Assembly (NCBI RefSeq): GCF_022682495.2
Contig: NC_071391.1
Coordinates: forward strand, 124,849,896 to 124,913,895
DNA from: Desmodus rotundus
Taxonomy: Eukaryota > Chordata > Mammalia > Chiroptera > Phyllostomidae
Direction: 5' to 3'
DNA: 64,000 bases
A program made the position numbers and the translations under genes. This document shows positions 24,801 to 37,480 of the stretch, piece after piece; the stretch's first letter is position 1, and the number at the start of each line of letters is the position of its first letter. Below the pieces are notes generated by a model. That model ran no database searches and was not told where the DNA came from. It saw only the letters and a program-made list of their open reading frames with translations.

Positions 24801-25269
24801 CAAGGTTGTACAGCAAGGTCTCTGTCACCCCATCTAGTGTTTTTCTACTCATTAGCCCCTGCCCACTCAGGACACACATCCCACATAGGTAAGGTGTTAG
24901 GCAGAAAAGAATTACAGAAGAACAACAAGTCTTCGCTTCTTAGGGCATCTCCTGTCCAAATGTACAGCCTCTGTACTGCCAGCCATGCACTGAATCCCAG
25001 GAGTCAAAGGCTTCCCTTCAAAATCGAGTCCAGTCCATCTGTCTGAGCTAAAATTCATCAAATGCTGTTATATAGCTTCTGCTTGTGCATTTTTCTGCAA
25101 GAGGAATCTCACTACCTTGTAACTCTTAGGTATTTGATAGTCCTGTTAGATAGAAAATGCTACTTTCATGAGTCCTCGCTGGCATTGGCCTCGCTGTGAC
25201 CTCAATTCTCAATCCCGGTTCTGCTCTCTGGAATAATGCTCAGTAAGTCTAACTTTTACTTTGTAGTCC

Positions 25270-25405
25270 TTCTCAGGAGCCTGATTTCCTGGGTTTGAAT
25301 CCTGGCTCTGCCACAAGCATTGTCTGTAACCTTAGGCCTTGGTTTCCTTGTCTGTAAAATGGAAACAAGCTGTTTAGAGGGGCGCATCAGATAAGCCACA
25401 CTGTA
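25270..25405 (+). repeat. MIR element
   Basis: 'ttgaatcctggctctgccac', 'tgtctgtaaccttaggcctt' and 'ttccttgtctgtaaaatgga' match MIR in order. Confidence 0.75.
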
Positions 25406-26035
25406 GGAGCTCACTGGCTGTTCTGTTACCATATTTGGAAACAGTAATTACATTCTCTGTTAAGCTTACTTTTTCACATTAGTATCCCTGGTTCTTTAAA
25501 CTGTTCTTTTACTGCATCTAGTGTCTTGCAGGACCATCACTTTGAAATCTCTCTGTCTTCTGGATGTCTTTTATCTTCAAACATCTGTCACAAAAGATAG
25601 AAGGTAGAGCCGAGCCCAGCACCCCCTTGGCCGTCTGTCCATGCCCACCTGTGAGCTAAGCACCCAGTAACTTTTAGGTGGGATCAACTTGTCCCAGTCA
25701 GGCCTACTGCTAAAGCTGTTCATTTCATAGTGTTACCTGGGGGGATTATATGGTGCTTTCCCCAAATCCTCTCTTCTTTCCTTCTCAAAAGATACTGTGT
25801 GGATTAAGACACAGATTGGTAGCAATTAGTGAATCCAGGTGTTTTCAGAATTTAGACCTTTTCCTCTTATATCATTATCGCTATTCATTCAGAGCTTTAC
25901 TGTGCATTATGAGTAACTCTTTATCCAAAAATAAATATTGGATACCAGTCAAGTCTGGAGATAGATATTGTCCTCATCACACCATCCTTCCCATGGGCGG
26001 TGGCTGGGCGGAAATTACCTTCTCCCATTCTTTTT

Positions 26036-26219
26036 TCAAAAAATGTTATTTATCGATTTTAGAGAGAGAGGGAGGGGTGGGGGGAGGGAAGAGAGGGAGA
26101 GATACATTGATTTGTTGTTCTAATTATTTACACATTCATCAGTTGATTCCTGTATGAGCCCTGACCGGGGATCGAACCCGCAACCTTGGCAAATCAAGAC
26201 GATGCTCCAACCGGCTGAC
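26036..26219 (-). mobile_element. VES-type SINE, diverged, antisense
   Basis: The tail 'aaaaaatgttatttatcgat', the G/A-rich block, 'gagccctgaccggggatcga' and 'acgatgctccaaccggctga' match a tRNA-headed bat SINE on the minus strand. The head is cut short compared with the other copies, which end in a 'cagggc' motif. Confidence 0.7.
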
Positions 26220-26362
26220 ATTCCTAAATACAGCTTACACACGTTTTTGTTTTTAGTGGTGGAATTCATGGCTTTAATAATAGTGAGAAATGGTTGTGAT
26301 ACTAACAAGAATACCCAAGTATATGGAACAGGTGAGAGCACTTCTGCTCTGCCTGAGAGGGG

Positions 26363-26401
26363 GGCTTGGAACAGGCTTGGAACAGGCTTGGAACAGGCTT
26401 G
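26363..26401. repeat. 11-bp tandem repeat, 3.5 copies
   Basis: Three perfect copies of ggcttggaaca are followed by a partial fourth, ggcttg. No neighbouring repeat explains it. Confidence 0.95.
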
Positions 26402-28380
26402 ATGACTACGGCTGCCTGAGAGGTTGCCCTGAAACGTGAAGGCGCAGCTGGTTGGCTGTGGCTCCGCAGTCAGGTAGTGGTTTGAACAGTGTGGGATGAA
26501 GCCGCTGGGGGCTGGCTGGGCCTTTCTGTCTTTTCAGGAGTCTTAGAGCCTTTCTGCGTGGTCTCTGCACAGGCTGACTTGGGCTTCCTCATAGCATGGG
26601 GGCCTCAGGGCAGCCAGACCGCTCACATGGTGGCTGAAGATTTCAAGAGAGAATCCTCCCGTGCACAATGTAGAAGCCGCATCGTCCTCTGTGAGAGTCC
26701 CGCGGCATCACTGCTGCTCCGGAAGCCCGCCCAGGTCCATGGGGCTGTGGAATGAGGCCCAGTGTTTCAGTGGTTTGGCAAACACAATCTCCTTCCCATG
26801 GATTTCTCCTGATACAGGACTCTTTAAAATCGTAGCTGATAAACTGCTTGCTATGATGTATTAGAAAGAGTGAGATTGGGAATAAGAAAACAAAAATTGC
26901 CTTTTCAAATTTTTCTTTTCATTTGCTGAATGGCTGAACGCCACAGGCTTGCATTTTGTTTTGTCTGAGTTTGCGATTTTTACTCAAGCGTTCAGGAGTT
27001 CAACTTGTTCCTCCACCAAAACGGAGACTCAGATTGAGCGCCCTGGTGGCCCTGGCCGAGCTGTTGCGAGGATCAAAAGAGCAGCCCCTTGTGAAAAGAG
27101 CCGAGTACAAACCTCTGCTGGGATTATTCGCAGTGCCTCTCCTGACCCTAGCCAGTCACGGCGGCAAGAGGCCACTCACCAGACGACTGACAGATGAAAT
27201 GCCAAAGTTAGGTTTAGACCTCAAGCATTACCTTCCAACCCAGCTCCCTTTCCCCTGCCCCATTTGCCCTCACTTCTCAGTCCACAGCAGAGAAATCAGG
27301 GGCAAGGTCACGCCTCTCTCAGTGCTCTGCTGTCGGAGCTGGGAGGAACTGCAGAGACCATGGAGTTTGAGTCCCGTGAGGGAGTGTGGCCTGCTCCAGC
27401 CACATGGAAATTAGACCAGGCCTCGCAGCTTCTGCGCGGGAGTGGGGGAAGTTAGCTTTGTCTTCTGACAGGACACAAATGCCCTGGGTGAAGTGGCAGG
27501 TCAGGACAAGAGGAGGTCCACTGGCCACGCCGTCCCCCTAGCCTCTGCAAAGCTGGAACAGGACTGGCCAGGGGCCAGGAGCTCATTGTGTGGGGATGGA
27601 ATGAAATGTTTCCAAAGGAACTGGCTCATTGTTTCAGATGCTAAATATTTATTTGATCAAACCAGACTTCAGCTGAAGAAGCCAAAAAGTCTGGATTTTA
27701 AATCCCACCAACCCAGCCTGGAGGGAGCAGGCAGTGGGGTTGGGGAGGTGAGAGGCGTGCCCGGTCAGAAACCGGTGGCAAAGATGTCACCGCAGGACAC
27801 GCTCTGCATGTCCCCCGGGGAGACAGCCCTGGGGAGGGTTGGGCTCCTGCCACTGCAAGAGCAGACCCAGGTGCTTCCAGTTTCCCAGATGTTCTTGCTG
27901 AAAGGTCCACCAAATGCCACGGGTTCAGTCACATGGGAGGACACTTTGTACTGTTACTTAGAATGACACATTTAAGTGAAATAAAATAGTATTCATGCCC
28001 ATCTGCCTGCACTTCCCTCGTTTTCCCTGGGCCCCTAATGTTCTCTTCAGCGACTTCTTCAGCCCCGGGGCCTCAGTGCACAGATCATTGCGTCAACCAG
28101 GTGGTCCTTGTGAGTAGGCTCCTTTAAGTAACCCACATGCTGTAAGGCACGGGTTAGAACTTATGCAGTGACTGGCCCAGAATGTGATTCAGCAACCGTT
28201 ACCTTTGAGACTATCGGAACGTATCTGGCTTTGCAGGGCTCAGTGGCTTTGCTCGTGCTTCCACCCAGATGTGGGAGGCACTCCATCCGCTTGGTTGTTC
28301 CCCACAGGCCTGTGCATCTGAAGGTTCTCTAAGTCCCATGTCTGGTCTGGGTCATCTGCTCGCCACTTGTAATATGCTCA
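26402..28380. other. Unique intronic sequence
   Basis: GC-rich unique DNA. It includes an open frame of 157 codons (27493-27966, +) with no recognised domain, coding context or splice support, so it is not called as a gene. Confidence 0.5.
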
Positions 28381-28859
28381 TTCAAGACAATATCTGAATT
28401 ATTTTTTAAATAAACTAAACTTCACGAGATGTTGAATATTTCAGAGATTAGCCAGCACGCGCGTTTTCTTGTTACTAATTTGACATTTCCTTATTGCTTT
28501 ATGCTCAGGGCCATGTGTTTGCACTATTACCACATACATGGTAAAAACGAAAACAAACAAAATAAAAAATTAAAGGACTAAAGAAAAATAGTCATCGAGT
28601 TAATTGGACGTGAATTATTCTGTATTTCTACTATAGGAGAGCAGGGTGTATTTCTGGCTATGAATTATATGCTACTAAAGGTTGGGCGAAGTAGTTTTGC
28701 TGTGTATCTTCGCTCTTAAGAACATGCGATTTCAATTTAGGAAACCCAGTTTCAGCCCCCAGAGCTGAAGTTAGCAGGAGAGGTGAGTGAGGAAGCAGGT
28801 TCACGTACAGTCACCGCAGGTAGGTTCAGACAGCCCTTCCCTTCCGTGCGCACCGCCCG

Positions 28860-29172
28860 CACAGTCCAATGGCCTGCTCCCCTTGAGAGCAGACTCCAAG
28901 GTTTCCAGTGCCTGCTGTGAATGAGACTTTGGGTGGGCAAAGCAGTGGAGGGTGAAGAGCTCCATTGCCCAGGGGGGCCCGCGTCCACGCCGAGAAAGAG
29001 GCGACGTCCAGAGAGAAGTGGACAAGACCAGAGAAGGCGAATGGCACCCACTCGCATGCGCCACACAGAGCAGGCCTTCCCTCCAGCGCCGCTGAATCGC
29101 CGTGGGCCCATGGGAGCAGGGCGGGGGGACACTTCTGTGTGCTTATGAGATGTTCGCCCATCCCAGTAACGC
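28860..29172. promoter_or_regulatory. CpG-rich patch with NRF1-like and GC-box motifs
   Basis: From about 28968 to 29172 I count 17 CpGs in roughly 205 bp at about 62% G+C, close to the number expected by base composition and so far above normal intronic depletion. It contains an NRF1-like core (cgcatgcgcc, near 29054) and a GC box (gggcgggg, near 29119). A ccaat motif lies upstream near 28865. These suggest a regulatory element or minor promoter; there is no transcript evidence in the sequence. Confidence 0.45.
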
Positions 29173-29569
29173 GAAGAACACTCTTTCTAACCCTGCCGGT
29201 CTTATCGTTTAATTTTATTTTTTAAATTGTGTCCTGTTCATTCTAATTTTTCCCTGTAACTTCTTTAGCCTTGTTTTCTCCTATTTGCTGTTATTCTGCT
29301 GAGACCAGTGCCCTAATGCGGTAGTTTCGGGCTGTTTATAGTAATCCTTCCTTAAAATGAAACCTACAGAGCGGCTCGATGAAATTATAAAAGGGAATTC
29401 CCTTTTTATTTAAGTGAGCTGGGGGACTTGGTGGCCTGGTGGCTTAGGATAGAGGTTTACATTCCTGGAGTAGAGTTTTACATTTCTTTAGTTGTCGGAG
29501 GGACATCAGGACCTGCAGTCAGAGTCCTCTGGAGGTTAGCATCGCGCTTGCTTTGCCAAGCACCCTTTC

Positions 29570-29720
29570 AGCATCTTGCTCTTATTCAGGCATCAACTAA
29601 ATGTTTCTTGCTCTTTTACTTGGTATAAAGCACTGTCAGATGCTGGTGATGTAGAAATGAGTAATATAGACATGGCCCCTGTTCTCTTGCTGAGGAAGGG
29701 GTTTTAGACCTTCAGGAGCC
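29570..29720 (-). repeat. L2 3'-end fragment, antisense
   Basis: 'aggcatcaactaaatgtttc', 'aagcactgtcagatgctggt' and 'gtagaaatgagtaatataga' read like the reverse strand of the L2 tail (aaatgtttattgagcac.. ggtgctggggatacagcagtg). Confidence 0.5.
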
Positions 29721-32700
29721 AAGTCTGTCCCAGGGCATGGGCTACTTTACATGTTCCGGTGACTGGTCACTCCTCTCCCTGCCACAGTGCTCCCTGGGTG
29801 GATGTGTCTTACCCAGTCTAGGCAGCCTCTTCATGCAGAGCATTCCCGGCAGGAAGCCACGAGAAGCCCAGCGTGCCAAGGAAGCCCTGCTGTGATTCTG
29901 AAACTGTCTGGGAATCAGGGACTGGAAACAATCCATGAGGATGAAGGTAAATAGGGAAGCTAGGCAGAAGGCTAAAGTTCTTTGCAATGTAATAACTTTT
30001 TGTTTTATTTTGGACTGACCACCCCTCCTCACTGAGCATATTCTTTTAACTAGGAGTTGAAGGGTAAAAACCCAGCTTATTAATGTAGATTTCCCTACAT
30101 GTAAAACAATAGCACACAAATCTTCAAGCGTGCCTCTCATTTTACTAAGTGTATTCTTGGAAACAGCATCAGAAAGCAGAGAGGGGAAAAACTGGTCTTT
30201 TTTTCTCTCTCTCTCAAGTTGCTGAGTAGCTTGCAGTTAATGGCTTTTGCCACTAGAGGGTAATCAAAATTGGAAAAGTATTGCTGAGAAAGTCAATATT
30301 GAGGAAGTAGCAACTGGTTATTATGTTTGATTGATCCAGGACCAGAAAGAGCAGACGAAGCCCTAAAATACTTTAGGCTGAGATAAGTGAGCAAATTCGT
30401 AATATTCAAAGAGAAGGAATTTTGGAATCACCCTCATTTCCAGCATTGTACATTGTTTATGAACAAAATCTTGAAGTCAAGCAGGAAAAAAAATGGACAG
30501 TCAGGGGCAGAGCTGTGCTTCTCTTTTAAAAATAGATACATGGAAGCATGTGTTTGTGTCTACTGGGTGTTTTTGTTTTACTTCTAAAATGAGAACAGCT
30601 GAAATAATTTCTGAATTGTGATGGACTTTTGAGCACAGACGGCCCTCAAACCCCACCTGATGAGGATGGAGCTCATCTTTGGGAAAAGCTCTCTGGTGCT
30701 CTGTGAAGCAGCCCATCGTTCGTTTTCCCCTGCGTGTGGAAATGGAAGTCCAGCTTACTCCCAGGACAGAGATCTCTGCAACTGTGACCATCGTGAGAGG
30801 GGAAGGAAAGGATTTGCAGGCTACTGCCAGACAATGCCTCATCTCTGTTCTTTCTGCTGCAATAATCCTTACTAGCTAGTGACTCCTCTTTTGCCTGAGT
30901 TGGAGTAGCATTCTCTCACACTCATTGAATATATGCATTATTAAATAACTTGGGAAGAGGGTAGAGGTTTCATTTCTGAGCCCCTCTGAGTTCCTCTCTG
31001 AGCCCCAGGTGTTGTAGACTATAATGAGGTTTTAATCTTCAAATCCTTCATTTGTTCACTTTTGCTATATATAAGAATGGTGAACTGCCTGTAAAATATG
31101 GACTTGTTTCTTTGACACCCAGAAATCATGTAAATATATTTACAAATGAAGTTCACATACATTTCAGTTAATGATGTGTTTCTTCATACTGACTAATTGG
31201 CAACCCCAAATTAATGAGATTTCCTTGCACGGATGGTTTCTTTTATATATTAAAAAAAAATGGCATTGGGTGACAATGGAAAGAACAGTCTTGGCAACAA
31301 AGGCTTGAACCATAGCCCAAGGGATTTAGATTATCATCAGCAGCCTGCTCCAGCAGCAACGTCTTACTGAATAGTATCTCCTTTCTAGATTAGATAGAAA
31401 GAAGAATTAGGGAGATACAAGGAAACAGTTTCTAACACTGGTTACACTCTGATCTAGGTGACAGTACAAACTGTGGGAATTGGAAAGTGCCTTATTGGTC
31501 GAAACCTTGCAACATGATAAATTACTACAGGAGGCAGAGTTAAGAGTTACAGAATTTTTTCTGATTCTCTTGGGCTTTCTCTTTGGGCTCCTTAGTATTG
31601 CAGATTTTGCTACTTTACGCTTACTGGTCTCTCTTTGCTTGTCTAAGTCCCTGGTCTGTGATGTGTGGAATGTGTCTCCCTTTGCCTGTGATTGAGGGGG
31701 GGAGGAAGAAGGAGGGGGCGCTCTTGTTGCTGACAGTGAGCTTGAGCTTTCTACAGATGTTGCTCTTCATTTTTAACCGGAATATGGAGGAGAAAGTGTT
31801 GACTCTCTAACTTGCAAGACCATGCTCTTAAATTCTTTGACCCTTGCACATTCTTGACTTTTTGAAACATTTTATTTAAATTCTTCCCGATTTCAGAGCT
31901 AGGATCGTAGAGTGGATGGTAATAATTCTCGAAGCTTCTTTTATTCAGACTGGTAAAGGAATGGGGGTTGATGTAATTCCTAGTTTATTGAAGCCGAAAA
32001 GCCAACATAAGGAAAGAGAAAACGGAGAGGCAACTGTTTAAAACCTTGAAAGAATGCTGTTTTATCTAGTATCCGAAGGGCAGGGAATGTGTCTATGGGT
32101 GAACTAACTCCTCCAAAAACCTCATTGAGAAACAGTGTTTGGGGTTTGTCACGGCTGCTCACGGACTCTCGAAACAGTCTATTTCCCAATGAGTGAAAGT
32201 AGACATCCCTTCACGTCCAGACTTTCTCTGACTCCTCCAAGGGACCTTCCGTCTTACCCTTGGTCCACTTAAGCTTCACAGCCCCAAGAAGAACACAGCC
32301 ATTTTGGTAAATGATCGGCTGGGCTTCCCATCTGAATGGCCAAATGTTACTTGTGTGTGAGAACCACAGTTCAGATAAGATCTGCTGTGACTACTTTTCA
32401 GATTGTAGCCAAAACTCTTTTACTTCCTATTCTAGAATCAGATACTTCTGACAGGTCCTTATATTAATGCTGAAGATAGGATGTCACAAGAGGTCAGAAA
32501 TGTATGGGGAGGAAAAAGAAAATTTAAATATTTTCCAGTTGGAAAACTATCCCGAAATATCTTTATTCTATTTTTGAGCCATAAATAAATGATCACAGGT
32601 GCTTTGAGTCATGTTGCTGATTCCAGGAAAGTGTTTGCGCAAGTTTAGAAAATAGAGCAGACCAGTTGATTCATGCTGAAACTGATGGCGTTGTCTCCTG

Positions 32701-35200
32701 AAGCCAAGGCACCCCAGCCCTATGCATGTGGGGCTTGTGCAATGGAGGCTGCTCTTAACTTGTCTTAACTGTCTCTTCTGAGACTGCATCGCTGCCTTTC
32801 TCCACCCACCCCCTCGCATCTGCAAAGATCCAGGGACAGCAGCCCCCCAGAGAGTGCTATTTCACAGACATTCTGAAGGTCTGGATGCTGATATCGCAAC
32901 AGCCATGCTAACTTGTCATTGCCCTTGAGAAAATGTAGGAGTAGCAGGCTATGCCCTTGAGGAAGGACATGGAAGTGGGAAGGGGCGTCAGGGTTCTGCA
33001 GGGCGCGGGGGCAGGGGGTGAGATAACCCTGTACAATCGATACTGGGTGAAGGGAAAGCATTCATAAGCTTCTCTTCCTGTGTTTTGTTGTTTCCCCTCT
33101 GTTACCACAGCACGCCCATTTGAGTGCCGGCTTGGCTAAAGTCACCCCAAAAGAAATGTTGAAGTAATAAGCATCACCTGCCTTTATTTAGATCTTGCCT
33201 TCCTTCCCTCCTTTCTTTGCCCCCAAATTATGAATGGAACTAGATAAGCAGAGGTCGAATTAGGGCTAAGGGGGTAGGTTGCATCTTGATTCTCCCAGTC
33301 TCTGGGAGAAGGGGTAGGGAACCATCTACTCCAGTTAAAACTCCTAGACTTCTATTCATTTAACAACTTTATATTACCTAGTACATTTTGTCCAAGTAAA
33401 TTGTGAAAATAAGTTATTTCTAGTGCTTGGGGCATAGTCTGTGAACTGGTCTGTTTCTGTCTCTCGTAAATTTTCCATTCGGCTGATCGGAGCAGGGCAG
33501 AAGTCTTGCTGTGCTGTCAGGGTTCAGGACACCGTTGTCACTGGCTGACCCGGGGCTGCAAGTACGTGGGAACGCTGTCCAGGGCTTCTCAGAGAGGAGG
33601 AGGAGGAGAGGAGGGAGCTCTGTGGTGAGGTCTGCCTTTAGGTTGGTGGGGAGCTCTTGCTGATGACTCTTTTGTCAGTGCCTCTGTTTTAACCAAGTTG
33701 GCAGAGTTTTATTTAACCCAAACACAGATACACAGCAAAAGAAAACTTATTTGGGCAATTAGAATTGGTGGTAAATCTGAATTATATGGAATGCGTTCAA
33801 AAAAGTGACATCATATTACTTTTGTGCGTGAACAGGAAACACATTGCTGCCAGGTAGAAGTTCTCAGAACCTTCCATTCTAAAAAGATAAGGGTAATTTT
33901 AATTAGCACATTTGCTAATCAGATGAGTGTTGTCAATGTGCTTAACAGTTTGTGTTCTTAAATGTGTTACAAATTTTCATGCATATGAATTGGCTATTAA
34001 GTGGCCAAGCAATGCATTTCTTTAGAAAAATAAATTCTCAGTTTGCTCCTGTTTAAGATATCACAATATCCTACTTGAACAGATGCCAGATGGATGAAGT
34101 GCACTACGGTAGGTCCATGTCCATGAAAATAATTTGGTTCAAACAGTTTGGTTTCAAGAGAAGAGAATGGTACTGAAGCAGTGGTTTAGACTCCCGAGCC
34201 AGAGCAGAGAGGCAGAGGTGAGGGGTACCTGTCAGCCCAAGGCAGTGGGCTTTGTGCCCGTGCTAGACTCTTTTGCACGATAAGTGCATATTCAGATTCA
34301 GGCCCAGACTACATGGTACAAAATGAAACACCAAGTATAATTTCAAGGATAGACGTGTCTCGGAGTTCTGAGAGGAAGACAGAGAATGAGCAGTTTACAT
34401 GTCGGAGGCAACACTTGGGGCTTGCAGCTAGCAGAAGATCAACAGGTATCTGCCAAAGATTGTTGGCACTTGCAAAATTAATGTGCTAACCTTCCAGTTA
34501 GTGTAGCAGAGTCTGGGAGCCCAAAGTTGCGGATTGCTGATTCTTATGAAACCAATGCGCTTCGTAATAGTTACTTCGCTTGCCTCCTACTTGGCAGACC
34601 AAGAATCTGACACAAAGTAGAATAACAGTAAAAGTCATATAAGTCTGGAAATGTATTCCTTTTCCAGGCATTTGTTTAGAATTTCCTGGCACTGGATTGT
34701 TTGTGGGTCAGTATTGCAAAAGAATACACATTTTTAACATAATACTGTGGTTGAAAGCAGTTTGTCACCAACTCACTGATTATTTTACTAATTAGGGATT
34801 AGTCAGAAGACGATTAGAATATCTTTGTTTTCATTGTCCTTGAGAAACACTGGTTGTTTGCCTGCACTTTACATCATTGGTGGGTAGATCCCTCTGTGGA
34901 ATTCTTAAAAGAAGGGTTATGACTGTGTGTAGACCTTAGCTGGTGTGTATCCAGGATGAAGAGAAGTTATCTATTCAGGCGAGCTGCTTAAGTAATCAGC
35001 CATCTAATTTATGCACATGCCTACTTCATTCGGTTCAGAAAAGGGATGCAGAAGGAGACCTCAGGGGCTGCTCTGGAACCCGAGACCATAAAGTTGTGTT
35101 GAACTGGGTTGTCTAAAGTAATGGTGCTCACCCACCTTGGTAATTCAAACAATCTTAGCTAAGCAAACCCAAAATTATGTTAACTATATTGATGGGTAAA
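29721..35200. other. Long repeat-poor unique intron block
   Basis: About 5.5 kb with few recognisable interspersed repeats and a high AT content in parts (31.0-31.3, 33.7-34.1 kb). Repeat-poor intron of this size is where conserved non-coding elements would be expected. No exon or RNA gene was recognised. Confidence 0.45.
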
Positions 35201-35221
35201 TCTAATTAGTCATTATTTATT

Positions 35222-35435
35222 TTTATTTTTTAAAGATTTTATTTATTTATTTTTAGAGAGGGGGAGGGGAGGGAGAAAGAGAGGGAGAGAAACATCAATG
35301 TGTGGTTGCCTCTCGCATGCCCCCTACTGGGGATCTGGCCTGCAACCCAGGCATGTGCCCTGACTGGGAATCAAACTGGAGGCTCTTTGGTTCTCAGGCT
35401 GGCACTCAATCCACTGAACCACGCCAGCCAGGGCC
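35222..35435 (-). mobile_element. VES SINE with perfect target duplication, antisense
   Basis: A complete 214-bp copy: A-rich tail (on this strand 'gattttatttatttattttt'), G/A block, 'gagaaacatcaatgtgtggt', 'caggcatgtgccctgactgg', and the tRNA-like head ending 'cacgccagccagggcc'. It is flanked by a perfect 14-bp direct repeat, agtcattatttatt, at 35208-35221 and 35436-35449. The intact duplication suggests a fairly recent insertion. Confidence 0.95.
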
Positions 35436-35839
35436 AGTCATTATTTATTGAATGACTATTACATATATGCAACATATAATTCCTGCTCTCAAGGACTGAG
35501 AAGAGTTCAATTGAAGAAGTAGGGCAGAAAAATAACACTGAGTGAAATAACCCTCTGTGCCTGAACAATGGTGTAAGGTTATAATGTATAGGATATGATT
35601 AATCATCACGTGGGTGGTTGAAGTACTACAATGAGTTCACAAGAAGAAGAGTTGTCTGTATGCTGTCTTCATTGGAAAAGGCGTCACCAAAGAGGAGAAT
35701 GGGAAGAGGAAGTGTTCGATGTGTGGAGAGGAGGGACTTGGAGCAGAGTTGCATGGGTGGGTCAGGAAGGGCCAAGAACAAGGGGTGGCTGCGCTATGAG
35801 AAGAAAGACTGAGTGAGGCTCTACCTGGACTACTCAAAG

Positions 35840-35953
35840 TCTGGGCCTCGGACTAGCAACGTTTTACCACCTGAGAGCTCATTAGAAATGTGGAATCTCA
35901 GGTCCCAACCTGGACCTCCAGACTCAGAATTTTGGGGGGTGGGGTCCAGGAAT

Positions 35954-35993
<40 letters not shown>

Positions 35994-36052
35994 GTGTCCA
36001 GTGGATTCTTTATGTGTGCTAAATTGTGAAAAGCACGACTACTGATAATTTG
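35840..36052. repeat. MER5A-like element carrying a GT microsatellite
   Basis: 'caaagtctgggcctcggact', 'attagaaatgtggaatctca', 'ggtcccaacctggacctcca', 'gactcagaattttggggggt' and 'aaaagcacgactactga' follow the MER5A order, interrupted by a GT repeat at the usual 'ggcccagcaatctgtgt' position. Confidence 0.75.
35956..35991. repeat. (GT)18 microsatellite
   Basis: Thirty-six bases of perfect GT repeat. Long perfect dinucleotide tracts are usually length-polymorphic. Confidence 0.97.
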
Positions 36053-37340
36053 GGCTCTGTTCCAAATGACAACGAAGACCTGTTGAAGGCTCTTGTGTGA
36101 AGATGTGGCATGTTCTTTAGTGAGCTGACAATCCAGGGCATTTGGGAAAATGGCTTTTACACAGAAGCCTCTTCAGTATTCTCACTCACTGTGCTCACCA
36201 TCTGCAAGATGAACTCCGTCCAAATTGCCAATCGCCTAAGTGTTGAAGCTGAAGTCATATAACTGTTCTTTGAGGTGGTGTCTTCAGGCTGGGGGTAGGT
36301 CTTCTCTGAGCTATGGTATAGTATGCGTCTGTGGTGTATCTTTGTAAGCAGGGATTTTTTAAAGTGTGTGCTTTGCAAAAAGCATTTAAATCAGCAGCAA
36401 TAACAAACATACCTATATGATTAATGCTTTATAGTTTAAAACGTACTCATTCATGTATTTTTCTGACCATTTAAAAAATCAGTTCCCACCTGATTTGAAT
36501 CAGTTCATTTATCCGGAATTTATCAGGAAATTCAGATTTCTACATTATTTTCAATGGGAAAAATTTTCCAAGCTAGATCATTATATGATCATATGTACCA
36601 ATAGAATTATCATTAAGATAAAATTGGCTCACATTTTTAAGTCTTGGTAAAAATAATTTTAAATATTATTTCAGTTTTATTTGGTGACTTCGGTATTGTT
36701 AGCCTTCAGGGCTATAAGAAGTAAGGACCGCTATTCCTATTTTAAATAGCCCCAAATTAGCAATTTTGGGGTCAATTCTAGCAATCACGTAGGCCTTTAT
36801 TTCCCGCCTGACTGCTCCAATAAGCAAGAAAGAATGGAGTTTCCTTCAGGTTAAAATGCTAACCTTACTTTCGCCCGCAGTGTCACAGAGCTGTCCTTGG
36901 CCCGTGGACTTGAGCGTGGTGCTAGCCTCTGTTAGTGTGTGGGTCACGGGGTTCTGGGCATTGGTGGCCCCTCCCCACTTAGAGGACTTCTTCCCCTGAT
37001 GGTCACAGGGGTAATTTAGATGTTGGAGTTTGCCAGAAAGTAGACCGTGTAAAAGAAGGAAGTTGTATTCACCTAGACTCCAAGTTGACCCTAGAGACGA
37101 CAAGGGTCCTGGGGAGAAGAGGGGCATCTCTACCATGCCCCTTTAAAAAGCAGCTGAGTTTTTGTCCTAGAGATTCAGAACCACATTTAAAAATACAGCC
37201 TGAGCAAAGGCTTAAGGTGCAGACCTGAACACTCAGTCTTGAACCTTAGCCCCAAGCACCTTTACTTTTGGTGCATGAAATATGCGCTCTATTGTCAGCT
37301 CTGTTGAATGAGGCTAAGGGTGGCTCTTGTCGCAATGGAA
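36053..37340. other. Unique intronic sequence
   Basis: AT-rich unique DNA with no recognised repeat or exon. Confidence 0.45.
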
Positions 37341-37480
37341 AGAAGCCTGGCTTTGGGACAATGGGCCGGGGTTCAAAGTCTGTCTGTATTACTCAGCAGC
37401 CCTGTGGCCTTGGGCAAGTCAGCTACCACCTCTGAGCCCCTGTTTTACTCTGGAAAATGCAGGTATTAACGCCTGCTTTC
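37340..37480 (+). repeat. MIR element
   Basis: 'gccggggttcaaagtctgtc', 'gtggccttgggcaagtcagc' and 'ctctgagcccctgttttact' match MIR in order. Confidence 0.75.

Noticed and set aside
26956..27414. 152-codon open frame, plus strand
   Set aside because: No domain recognised. The composition fits a chance frame in GC-rich DNA.
27493..27966. 157-codon open frame, plus strand
   Set aside because: GC-rich unique intron; no protein family recognised and no splice support.
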